Part shown: positions 26,201 through 34,400 of the stretch, one piece after another
How positions within the stretch are numbered: position 1 is the first letter of the stretch
Layout of the letters: each line of letters starts with the position of its first letter
Assembly: GCA_031411995.1 (NCBI GenBank)
Contig: JANOCD010000102.1
Coordinates: 1-64,000 of the forward strand
Length of the DNA stretch: 64,000 bases
Reading direction: 5' to 3'
Source of the DNA: Rudanella sp031411995
Lineage (GTDB): Bacteria > Bacteroidota > Bacteroidia > Cytophagales > Spirosomataceae
Made by a program: the position numbers and the translations under genes
The notes under the pieces: generated by a model
The model's database searches: none
What the model saw: only the letters and a program-made list of their open reading frames with translations
What the model was told of the DNA's origin: nothing

Positions 26201-29200
26201 CCCCGTCACGTTGCCGACGGTGGCCGTGAAGGTTGCTAGGGTACCAGCACAAACTACGTTAGGACTGGCGGCAAAGCCGGTGATCGTAGGCAAACTGTTA
26301 ACGATTTGTGACTCGAATGCACCTATATCCACCGTTCCGTCGTATTGACGGACGAAGCCTGGGCCTCGTTGGTCGGTTGTCAGACTGTATGGTGCATTGA
26401 GGAGCGTGTTATCGCCCGCGTCAATAGCAGGACTGCCTGTTTGTAGGGCGTGCGTGAAGGTAAGCCCGCCATTATCGGCCAAGGCGCCCAAATTCGGGTC
26501 ATCACTCAGGGCAGGTGTACTGCAGCCGTTGTTATTTTCAATTAAACTATTATTACCGGAAATTGCATTAGAACCACCGTTCAGGGCAGTACAAGAGCAA
26601 TCAGTCGCTCCGCTGCTGCTATTGGCAAGGATCGAGTTAATAAGGGAAAAGGTCGTTTGGCTTGCATCGCCGAGGTTATAAATGCCACCGCCCGCTGCCT
26701 CAGCAAGCGTCGCGGGCGTAGGGGTGCCATTGGTGCCAGCAACGACTGCGTTGTTGCTGATGGTGACGGCAACAACCGATACAGCCCCATTGTAATTGAA
26801 AATCCCACCGCCGTAACCGCTACCGCCTGCACTGCCCGTGGTGGTGCCATTGCCGCCATTACCGCCCTGAGCCGTATTGGCGGAAAGGGTGCTGTTGATG
26901 AGCCTGACGCTGCCATAATGGTTGTATATTCCACCACCTAATCCGCCACCGCCACCCCCGGCCCCACTATTATTTCCGCCCTGCCCGCCAGCAAAGCCGC
27001 CATCTGCGCCGGTGTTATTTGCACCGCCACCACCGCCACCACCAGCAAAGCCGCCGTCTGCGCCACTATTGCTTCGGGAGTTAGCGTGCCCTCCACCGCC
27101 ACCTCCACCGCCAAAACCGCCTGCGCCAGAGGTGCCGATACTAAGGCCAAAACCACTGCCACCCGCACCGCCACCACCACCGCCGAAGCCGCCTGCACCC
27201 CCGTTGCCAGATGAGCCACTGGCACTGCCACTGGTGCCACCGCCCCCTCCGCCTGTGTTACCAGCACCACCGCTGCCACCGCCAGCACCGGTGCCTGCGG
27301 TTCCGTTGGTACCTCCTCCACCAGCGGGTTGCCCACCTGCACCGCCTGCAGTGCCGCCATTCGCTCCGGCACCTGATCGGCCGCCACCGCCACCACCGTT
27401 GTTGCCGCCGTTGCCGCCAAAACCGCCACCACCACCTGCACCACTATTACTACCACCCGCACCACCGTTGCCGCCCATTGCCTGGTTGTTGCTCAACGTG
27501 CTGTTTTCTACAGTTAAGTTACCTTGATTGACAATAGCACCTCCCAAACCGCCACCACCACCTCCGCCAATGGTTCCGCCATTGCCACCTTTGGCCAAGC
27601 CATTTTTTAAGGTGATGTTTTGCAAGACAAGATTACCCGTAGCATTGATGTAAAAGATTCTTAAATTACTTACGATGTTATCGCGCTGAATGATAGCCCC
27701 ATTACCATTAATAGTGACTGCTTTATTGCTGATAGCGAGTGCCGTTGGACCAAAGCTAAAATCGCCTGCTATACTCAGGTTAATGGTCCCCAGACCCGGC
27801 TGAATCGTAATGGTGCCTCCGCCACAAATATCCGTAATGGCCTCCCGTAAGGTGCCAGGGCCGCTGTCGGCCGTGCTGGTGACGGTAATGGCCGACGTCG
27901 TGCAGGGGTTGGTATTCACGTTTACCGAATACGCCTTCGTACCCACGCAGCCATTTACATCAGTAAGAGTGAGGGTAAAGTTGGAAGTACCTATTGTGGT
28001 AGGACTGCCTTGTATGGTGCTGAGTGATGCCAGGGCCATACCGCCTGGTAAACTGCCGCCCGTCACTGAAAAGGAGTAGGGAGCCGTACCGCCGGTACCC
28101 GTCAGTGTTTGCGTATAACCATTGCCGAACGTTGCATCGGTCAGCGAAGATGGGGTTGCCGAAATCGTGCCGCAAATGGTAATGGTATTATACAGCCGAC
28201 CGCCTTTTTTGCCGCCGTTATCGGTAGCCGTTACCTCAAAGGCGAAAGGGCCTCCTGCGGGCGAAGGCGTGCCGGAAAGTACACCGCCAGAGGAAAGCAC
28301 AAGACCTGTAGGCAACGTTCCGCCCGTTACAGAGAAGGTATACGGGCTGGTGCCGCCTGTTGCCGTAATGGTTTGGCTGTATGCTGCACTTGCCTGTGCA
28401 TTGGGTAAAGTGGCCGGGTTGAGTACTAACTGACTTTCAAATGCACCAATGTCGACCGTGCTGTTAGCTTGACGTGGTTTGCCGGTTTGGTCAGCGGTTA
28501 AGCTGTAGGGAGAACTGAGGACGGAGTTGTCACCGGCATCAATGGCAATACTGGGTTGAAGCAGCATGAGGGTCTTTGTCAGGCCACCGTTGTTTTGGAG
28601 CGCACTCAGGTTCGGATCACCAGTCAGATAAGGCGTATCGCAACCCGTATTGTTTTGGATCAAATTTCGATTGGCCAGTGGTCCAACCACGGTGCCACCG
28701 CTGTTGTTACAGGTCGAAATAAGGGTATTCAAGAGGGTTAGGGTACCACCGGTGCGTGAAGGACCACCTGAATAGTCGTCATTGCTGGTGCCGAGGTTAT
28801 AGACGGATTCGTTTATGGTTGAGTTAATGACCGTTACCGTACCATTGCGATTAAACAGGCCGCTGCCATACGCAAAAGCGACATCACCAGCATTGGTTTG
28901 GTTATAGCCTCCTGTGCCACCCGTTACGGTATTGCCCGCCAAGGTACTGTTGGTAATAGTGAGGCTTCCCTGATAGTTATTGAAAAGAGCACCACCCATG
29001 GCCGCTCCAGCTCCACCTTCCGTATTCCCACCGCCATCGTTGGCACCAAAGCCACCTCTGTTATTGCCTCCACCCGCACTGCTACCACTACCGCCACCAC
29101 CACCAAAACCACCATTTCCACCAAAACCACCACTGCCGCTGGCACCACCACCGCCACCAAAACCGCCTTTGCCGCCATTGCCAGTACCTTTACCGCCACC

Positions 29201-31207
29201 GCCACCACCGCCTGTGCCGCCATTGCCGCCCGCTCCACTGGCTGTTGCGCCGAGTCCGCCATTGGGCGCGCCACCATCGGCACCGTTTGCGCTTCCGCCA
29301 CCACCGCCATCGCCACCCATGCCGCCACCGCCAGCCCCTCCGGCTGGACTGACAAATACAGTCGATGAGCCGCCATTGCCTCCCTGAGCCAGGTTGCCCG
29401 TTAGTGTCGAACGATTGATGAACAGGTCACCATCGTTAAAGATAGCCCCTCCCAAACCGGCTGCACCACCCGCGTTCTGACCGTTCCCGTTGGTACTGCC
29501 AATACCGCCGTTACCGCCCACTGCTTTACCGTTTTGCAGCGTCACGTCGTTGAGCGTCAGGTTGCCGTAGGGGCTAACGTAAAACTGCCGCAGGCGGGTT
29601 ACGCCCGAAGCAGGTTGAAGGGTAATGCCGTTCCCGTTGATGATGATTTTTCGGTCGACCAGCAAGGCCGACGGGCCATAGGTGGAATTGCCGACCGCCG
29701 ACAGGTTAATGATGCCTGTTACACTAAAATTGATTGTATTGTTGCAGGCTGCCAGTGCATTGATTTCCTCTATGGCGGCTCGCAGTGTACACACATTACC
29801 TAATGCCGCGCAAATGCCGTTGCCGGGGTTGATGTCCGATCCGTCGCCTGAGTTATTGACGGTGAACGTGACCGCTGCAGGGCAATTGCTGATGATGATT
29901 GTATACGCCCGGCTACCCACGCAATTGATACCGAAGGTGGTATAGGTGGCTGTTACGGTAAAATTGAATGTGCCTGTGGCAGTAGGAATGCCGGTTAAGG
30001 TACCATCGCTTGCTAAACTTAAACTAGTGGGCAAACTGCCGGCTATAACGGTGAATACGTATGGGGCCGTTCCGCCACTGGCCGTAATTGTTTTCGTATA
30101 ACCTACCCCAATTGTTCCGTTCGGCAATGAGGTTGGGCTGAGTGTGACGGTGTTACACGTAACCTGCACCTCGTAGGCACCAATGTCGCTGTTGTCGCCA
30201 CTGGTCGCTGCGGAAATGAGCGGAAGGTCGAAAGGACGGGTTTGCCCCCGCTGGTCAGTGGTTACGCTGGCATCGTCTCCTTTATCCAATGCGGGGCTAG
30301 TTGACAGTAAAGCCATTGTTTGGGTATAGCCCCCATTGTTAGCCAGTACATCGAGTTGGGCGCTGGCGCCGGTGACAATGTTTCCATTTGAACCATTGGT
30401 CAATCCGCCTGAGCCGTTGCTCCCAACAAGATTATAAAAACTGGAAGAACTGACGTTATTCCCGCCAATGTTGGAGGAGGTTGGGGCAGAGTTGCCGGAG
30501 ACAATTGTGTTTTTTAAGAGGGCGGTTCCACCCACGTAGATTCCGCCACCAATACCGCTCGTTGACTGATTACCCGCCACTGTGCAGTTGATTAAGCTTA
30601 AGTCGCCGGCTGCGATGTGGAAACCTCCCCCGTGACCGCTCGACTGATTGTTGGCAATGGTACAGTTTGTCAACGTGTTCGTTGTACCGTAGCTAACCAA
30701 AGCCCCGCCAACGCCAGTTGACGTGTTGTTATTGAGCGTACAGTTAGTAAGTGTTAATACCGCATCATTCTCAATACCGCCCGCCTGGGGTGACGTGTTA
30801 CCACTAACCGTGCAATCTGTCATGGTCAACGTGCCGTTGTTTTGAATGCCCCCAGCCTGCGACGCATGGTTTCCGTTCGTAATGGTCAGTTTGCTCATCG
30901 AAACGGTCACCCCGCCAGTGATACTGAAAATGCGGAATTGGGTTGCGCCTGAACGGGTAATAGTTACCCCGTTTGTTCCACCATTGATGGTGAGATTTTT
31001 ATCAATAAGAAGTTCGGCACTGGTCAATGTGACGGTCGTCACTGGAACAGAGAAGATAATAACATCCCCCGAATTAGCAGCCGCTATCGTGTTCCGCAAG
31101 GAGCCTGCGCCTGTATCGTTGCCGTTCGTTACCGTAAGGGTTGCTGCCCAGACGGGCGAGCTTGTCAACAAAAAGTATAGAAAAAAGCCGTAAATAAGTT
31201 TTTGCAT
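20288..31207 (-). CDS. Giant secreted beta-helix / Ig-like surface protein
   Basis: About 3640 residues from ATG 31207, which begins a good signal peptide (MQKLIYGFFLYFLLTSSPVWA); an in-frame start at 31240 is less likely. Rough order, numbered from 31240: parallel beta-helix about 35-365; Ig-like; a second helix opened by CTLRAAIEEINA near 483 with a Gly-rich insert about 597-752; Ig-like domains; a third helix from TLREAI near 1133 with a longer Gly-rich insert about 1217-1473. Ig-like repeats fill 1645-2130, and a fourth helix with GSSWANAYPG lies at about 2312-2690. More than ten Ig-like repeats of TLTCA..LTLTA..GTYSVTVT..NGC type follow to about 3470, then an Ig domain, then a C-terminal domain shared with the gene at 35757. 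SPAIDAGDN-type motifs close the helices. It is probably a surface adhesin or matrix protein. No T9SS type A end is present. Confidence 0.88.
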   Translation of the reverse strand: MQKLIYGFFLYFLLTSSPVWAATLTVTNGNDTGAGSLRNTIAAANSGDVIIFSVPVTTVTLTSAELLIDKNLTINGGTNGVTITRSGATQFRIFSITGGVTVSMSKLTITNGNHASQAGGIQNNGTLTMTDCTVSGNTSPQAGGIENDAVLTLTNCTLNNNTSTGVGGALVSYGTTNTLTNCTIANNQSSGHGGGFHIAAGDLSLINCTVAGNQSTSGIGGGIYVGGTALLKNTIVSGNSAPTSSNIGGNNVSSSSFYNLVGSNGSGGLTNGSNGNIVTGASAQLDVLANNGGYTQTMALLSTSPALDKGDDASVTTDQRGQTRPFDLPLISAATSGDNSDIGAYEVQVTCNTVTLSPTSLPNGTIGVGYTKTITASGGTAPYVFTVIAGSLPTSLSLASDGTLTGIPTATGTFNFTVTATYTTFGINCVGSRAYTIIISNCPAAVTFTVNNSGDGSDINPGNGICAALGNVCTLRAAIEEINALAACNNTINFSVTGIINLSAVGNSTYGPSALLVDRKIIINGNGITLQPASGVTRLRQFYVSPYGNLTLNDVTLQNGKAVGGNGGIGSTNGNGQNAGGAAGLGGAIFNDGDLFINRSTLTGNLAQGGNGGSSTVFVSPAGGAGGGGMGGDGGGGGSANGADGGAPNGGLGATASGAGGNGGTGGGGGGGKGTGNGGKGGFGGGGGASGSGGFGGNGGFGGGGGSGSSAGGGNNRGGFGANDGGGNTEGGAGAAMGGALFNNYQGSLTITNSTLAGNTVTGGTGGYNQTNAGDVAFAYGSGLFNRNGTVTVINSTINESVYNLGTSNDDYSGGPSRTGGTLTLLNTLISTCNNSGGTVVGPLANRNLIQNNTGCDTPYLTGDPNLSALQNNGGLTKTLMLLQPSIAIDAGDNSVLSSPYSLTADQTGKPRQANSTVDIGAFESQLVLNPATLPNAQASAAYSQTITATGGTSPYTFSVTGGTLPTGLVLSSGGVLSGTPSPAGGPFAFEVTATDNGGKKGGRLYNTITICGTISATPSSLTDATFGNGYTQTLTGTGGTAPYSFSVTGGSLPGGMALASLSTIQGSPTTIGTSNFTLTLTDVNGCVGTKAYSVNVNTNPCTTSAITVTSTADSGPGTLREAITDICGGGTITIQPGLGTINLSIAGDFSFGPTALAISNKAVTINGNGAIIQRDNIVSNLRIFYINATGNLVLQNITLKNGLAKGGNGGTIGGGGGGGLGGAIVNQGNLTVENSTLSNNQAMGGNGGAGGSNSGAGGGGGFGGNGGNNGGGGGGRSGAGANGGTAGGAGGQPAGGGGTNGTAGTGAGGGSGGAGNTGGGGGGTSGSASGSSGNGGAGGFGGGGGGAGGSGFGLSIGTSGAGGFGGGGGGGGHANSRSNSGADGGFAGGGGGGGANNTGADGGFAGGQGGNNSGAGGGGGGLGGGIYNHYGSVRLINSTLSANTAQGGNGGNGTTTGSAGGSGYGGGIFNYNGAVSVVAVTISNNAVVAGTNGTPTPATLAEAAGGGIYNLGDASQTTFSLINSILANSSSGATDCSCTALNGGSNAISGNNSLIENNNGCSTPALSDDPNLGALADNGGLTFTHALQTGSPAIDAGDNTLLNAPYSLTTDQRGPGFVRQYDGTVDIGAFESQIVNSLPTITGFAASPNVVCAGTLATFTATVGNVTGAYDFTLTNDSGPLSGTANTATFSQTLTVSGSGLQTYTLTVSENGASTTATTLLTVNVLPAATLTSSRDAGPPSGTLTCAQTSLTLTATGGTSYTFAGPGIVSQSTSGSASINASGTYSVTVTDANGCSMTNTTTISQNTTAPPASVSSVVNVLDCNTTVITLRASGGGTYLWSNGQTTATRNVNIANTYSVTVTGANGCTNVASKTIPSDTTPPIVSLAATDVCVGQSVTLTTVSGLINSTYVTPSGTTTFTTLQTGTTVSGLAAGTYSFTIIGRAQSNGCINSATATATVNALPTPTLTAGPSSTLTCATTSLTLTASGGTSYTFAGTGLVSSDGMAGTAVVNQSGTYSVTAMNASGCTSVTSVSVSSGTATVTVTRPSVNTAILSAVFSQTFTATGGVAPYTFSLVSGTLPTGLTLGADGVLSGTPSQTGTFTVTVWSTDQNSCSGVSSTYSLTVLSGNPTLTGFAASATTVCSGNIVTFTATVGNVTGSYAYTLISTAQATNNTISSTAFSETITVSGSNPQTVTLIASDNGFSQTATVNLTVNPLPSAFYTSGPSFTITQGNTLTITAVSPGNSFRWSTGATTATIINTPTVIGNALYSLTLTTPAGCTRVETLTNYWVIAPVCYSVVHVTVEGGGLQNGSSWANAYPGTMLQTAINSATACSGQVWIAAGLYKPTSYTGAGSRNAAFQMQNNVAIYGGFAGTETTLTGPTGRTLTMPSGGASQPSSTTFSGNIDNDNTNTNNSYHVVVGSSLNSTARLDGVVITGGNADNNLSFANLGGGIFLYQSISPVLANCTLESNTAVYGGGIMNYIGNPVLINCVLQNNRATSDGGGMSSYLGVGLILTNCVLQNNSAASGGGLHSDSGRPVLTNCTLQSNSATAGGTIGITGTNYSLTLTNSIVWNNGVNSFSVASGSLVASYSLFDPSSITAAGVISGPGNLTTTVSPFASTTSVALNACTPAINAGNNSATGLTGIATDLVGNIRVFGGTVDMGAVEFQGSPGSFTTTLTAGPSNTLTCSQTSLTLTATGGTAYTFAGPGLSQSGNSATAVVNQAGTYSVTAMNASGCISTTSTTINNSTAIPALSLSTLEGFVCGTTLPLTAIAGLSSYTFTGPGGLISAGTANTATANNVPGGPNTFTVVAQDANGCRNTAVASITLNQFPTVLQPIAQTVCAGSVVSFTSSATGYPTPTAQWRVSTDGGNSYQTLSGVTSPTLTFVASLTDNGNRYRVTYTNGCGTDVGFGRLLTVIQPVGLSTSGILSCTQTSLTLTATSGQTSYTFGNGATQQGGSAGNTAVVSASGLYGVTALSGEGCVSSATVLVQSDVNTPTVSIAPISATLTCALPSLTLTATSSETALRWSTGATSMTLLVNATGTYAVTATGANGCTVVSNTVVVESNTALTGFGVTTSASVCAGAGTPTGSVTLTANGCSGGTVNWPGGLIGNTYSTSVSGTYTATCTVGTCSTTASGTATVGAAVTATLTATLGGTLTCAVIAVTLTASGGGTYAFTGTGIVASSGSSATVNQANTFSVVVTGGNGCTALAMTTVQSDTAALGSASLSASNSNTLTCAVTSLTLTASATGTGLSYAFSGPGTLTGSGATRTINTPGTYTVAVTGSNGCTTSATTTVSSNTTAPTLTVTPGSGTLTCSVTSLTLTAAGTGTSYRWTDGTTGATLPLSASGTYSVTATGSNGCTSTTSVVISQSAGAPTPGIVASGSLSCGNSTVTLTGSGGNNYAFSGTGASTLGIVSQSGNQAVVNQAGPYSLTVTNTATGCFSTTSITVTGSLTGATSTPALPSSASTVCENGSVRVAAVVSGTVTGYQWYRNGQLVSGQSSATLSLAGAQAGQAGSYVLVVTSGCGSATSTAFVLTVNPLPTVSLLVPNNATVQGATITLPAPLTWVNFQVLGGVLFERLIVIDRVNGFEIRQVDSNGTGIFPINRNGPFRLTVTDVNGCKRAVEGTVVMQP

Positions 31208-31366
31208 GGGTCGAAAGAGTTGGAGTTGAACCATTGCCATTCGGGCAGTTTTTTTTGGAGAAAAGGAAAGAACAGAGACTTCGTCATGTCCTTTTCCTTT
31301 TCCACTTTTTCTACTTTATTGGCTGGGTAAAATTGACTTTTTGCCCCATGCAGGGGTTAATTCAAA

Positions 31367-31395
31367 TCCAGCATTCTTTTGCTCATTTCCAGCAT
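31367..31395. promoter_or_regulatory. Candidate operator: TCCAGCAT direct repeat, 21-bp period
   Basis: TCCAGCAT occurs at 31367-31374 and again at 31388-31395, exactly 21 bp apart. It lies between the terminator of the hybrid regulator gene and the start of the giant gene. It is well placed as an AraC-type binding site for the regulator encoded next door. The role is inferred. Confidence 0.45.
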
Positions 31396-31396
31396 G

Positions 31397-31428
31397 GGCA
31401 AAAAAAAGGCCCAAAAAGGGGCCTTTTG
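31397..31428 (-). terminator. Terminator of the first hybrid two-component gene
   Basis: Stem AAAAGGCCC / GGGCCTTTT around a short A-rich loop at about 31404-31426, followed on the minus strand by eight T. It is about 25 bases after the stop at 31452, so the giant gene downstream needs its own promoter. Confidence 0.82.
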
Positions 31429-31451
31429 CTGCTTTTAGTACGCCTATTTAT

Positions 31452-34400
31452 CTACATTGTGTACTCGGAGGGAAGAACGCTATATTGCTCCTGGAACGTG
31501 CGGGTGAAATACGACAGACTCTCGAACCCAACCTGATAAGCTATTTCGGAGACCGTTCCGGCACGGCCAGCCAGCAACACAGCCGCCCTTTCCAACCGGT
31601 ACTGCCGCAAAAATTCAACGGCTGTCAGGCCGGTCAGGGCTTTCAGCTTGCGGAGTAGTTGAGAGGGGCTCAGGTTCATGGCCTGACTTAGTTGATCGGG
31701 CCCGAAGGTACTATCAGCATAGCGTGCCTCAACCACCTGCCGTGCTTTTTGCAGGAAAATGGCTTCACGCGAAAGCACCGGCGTCGCGTCTACCGTAACC
31801 GACACAATTGATGCCGAAACGGGTTGTTTGCCAAAATACTGATGGAGCCGTTCCTGTTTGTCGAGCAGGTTCCGCACCCGCACCCGCAACTCGTCGGCGT
31901 TGAAGGGCTTTGTGAGGTAGTCGTCGGCCCCCAGCCCGAAGCCTTCGATGCGGTCTTCGAGGGTGGCTTTGGCTGTCAGCATTACCACCGGAATATGGCT
32001 CGTGGCTTCGGCAGTTTTCAGGGCGCGGCAAAACCCAAAGCCATCGAGCCGGGGCATCATCAGGTCGCAGATCACGAGGTTCGGCGTGGCTTGGGTGGCT
32101 ACTTCAAGCCCCTGTTGGCCATCCACAGCTTCGATAATCTGGTAGTCGGTCTCAAAAACACTCCGCACATAGGCCCGGATGTCGGCATTATCGTCGATGA
32201 TGAGCAGGATGTTGGCGGTCTCGTCGGTCTTGGCGGCTACCAACACAGAAGCGGGGATTGACGGTTCGCGAGGAGCAGCCACCGACCGGGACACGGCCCA
32301 CGGAGTCTGCGGTTCAGCCGGTGCGGCTGCGGGCGACAACGGGAGTTCTACCCGGAAAACGGTTCCGCCCGACCCGTCCGTTTGTCCTTCCGTACTCTCA
32401 ACGGCAACCGTCCCCTTCAGTATCTTGACCAATTCCTGAACCAACGCCAGACCAATGCCCGTGCCTTCGTAGTAGCGGTTGCTCTTCCCGTCGCGGTCTG
32501 TCGATGCATCGGCAGGCCGCTGATAAAAGCGGTCGAAGATGCGCGGCAGATGATCGGGGGCAATACCGATGCCCGTATCGGCCAGCACCAGCCTGACCCG
32601 CGCCCCGGTATCGTCGTCCGACAAATAGGTCACGTCCATACGGACTTCGTTGCCATCGGGCGTGAACTTAAAGGCATTGGAAAGCAGGTTGGTGGTAATT
32701 TTTTCGAGTTTATCCCGGTCGAAGGTTGCCCAGTAACGGTCTTGATTCTGGCTAAACCGAAACCGAATGGCCCTGCTGTCGGCCAGCGACTCAAAGGAAG
32801 CGGCCAACGTGCGAAAAAACGCGGCCAGGTCACCCGGTTTGGGTTCGGGACGGAGTTCGCCTGCTTCCAGTTTGCTCAGGTCGAGCAGTTGGTTGATGAG
32901 CATCATGAGCCGGTTGCTGTTTCGTTCCATCATGTCGAGTTCCGGCTCGTTCAATGCCTTGCGTTTCCGGTTGTTCAGTGGCCCCAGAATCAGGGTCAGC
33001 GGGGTGCGAAACTCGTGGGAGATATTGGTGAAAAACCGGGTTTTCAAGTCGTCTAACTCGGCTAACCGATTCGTTTCCTTGTGTTCAAAAGCAATCTGCT
33101 GCTGCAACAAGAGCCGTTGGGTCTGAAATCGGTAAAACTGCCAGCCCAACAGCCCCAAAACGGCTACGTAGAACAGATAGGCCCACCAGGTGCGGTAAAA
33201 AGGCGGTCGCACCCGGATCTGTAAGTCAAGGGGTTTACTCCAATGTTCGCCATCTACTGAACCCATCACCGTCAGCGTATAGCGGCCATCAGGCAGTTGG
33301 GCATAGTTGGCAAAGCGGTTGGTGCCAGCCTCCACCCAATCCCGGTCGATCCCTTCCAGCCGATAGCGGAACTGATTTCGGTTGGGGTTGGTGAAATCCA
33401 TCACGCCAAACTCAAGGGTCAGCAGGTTCTGATCGTGGCGCAAATCCAGCCCGTCGGTAAATTCAATACCCGCAGTCAGAACACCTTCCGGCCCGCCTGT
33501 CTCAACGCCTTTGTTGTTGATTTTCAGGCCCACAATAGCCACTTTGGGCAGTTTCTGGCTCCTGTTGACAATCTCTGAAGGCCGGAAAGTCGTTAGCCCG
33601 TTAATCCCGCCAAAGAGGAGTTCGCCCGTTGGTGCTTTTGCGTAGGATTGGTTGTTGAACTCGTCGTCCTGCAGACCATCGGCTTTCGTAAAGGTGCGAA
33701 ACTTGCCGGTTTTGGGGTTAAACTGGGCAATACCCCGGTTGGTACTCATCCAGAGGTTTCCGCCGTTGTCGGCCAGCAGGCCATACACCACTTTGTTGGG
33801 CAGCCCCTGTGCTTCGGTGAAATGGGTAAATTGCCCCGTTTCCTTATCGAGCCGGTCGAGACCTCCGCCTTTGGTTCCCACCCACAGGTATCGGTCGGGT
33901 TGGTTAGGGTCGCGGCACAGGCTTAACACAAAGTCTTCGCTTAGGCTTTGTTTGTCCTGTGTGAGATTCCTGAACAGCGTGAACGTGGGTTTGTCGTAAA
34001 AAGACCGTATCCGTACCAGCCCTTGCTGCGTACCAATCCAGAGCGTGTTGTCCGGTTCGGGAAGCAGGGCGAATACCTGGATCGGTGCGCCAATTTGGGG
34101 AAAAACCGAACTGTAATCAATAACCCTAAACTGTTCGGTTTTCGGATCAAACCGCAGGAGTTTACCGTTGATGGCACCAATCCAGATCGAACCGTCCTTG
34201 TCTTCCAGTGCCTGATTGCCAGCTACCCCTAACCGACAGCCCGGTGGCAGCGTATAGCGTCGGAGTAGTTTCCAGTCAGCCGAGAATTTGAGCAACTCGT
34301 GGAGGGCGTTCTCCGAAGTGACTCCCCGCCGGGTGTTAAACGTCCAGAAAAAGCCCTGCCGGTCGGGCAGTACAAACCATTCCGGTCGGTTTTCCACGGC

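Noticed and set aside
26922..27527. A 201-codon plus-strand frame rich in Pro and Ala
   Set aside because: It is the antisense of the Gly-rich insert of the giant protein; GGC/GGT codons read backwards give Pro and Ala.
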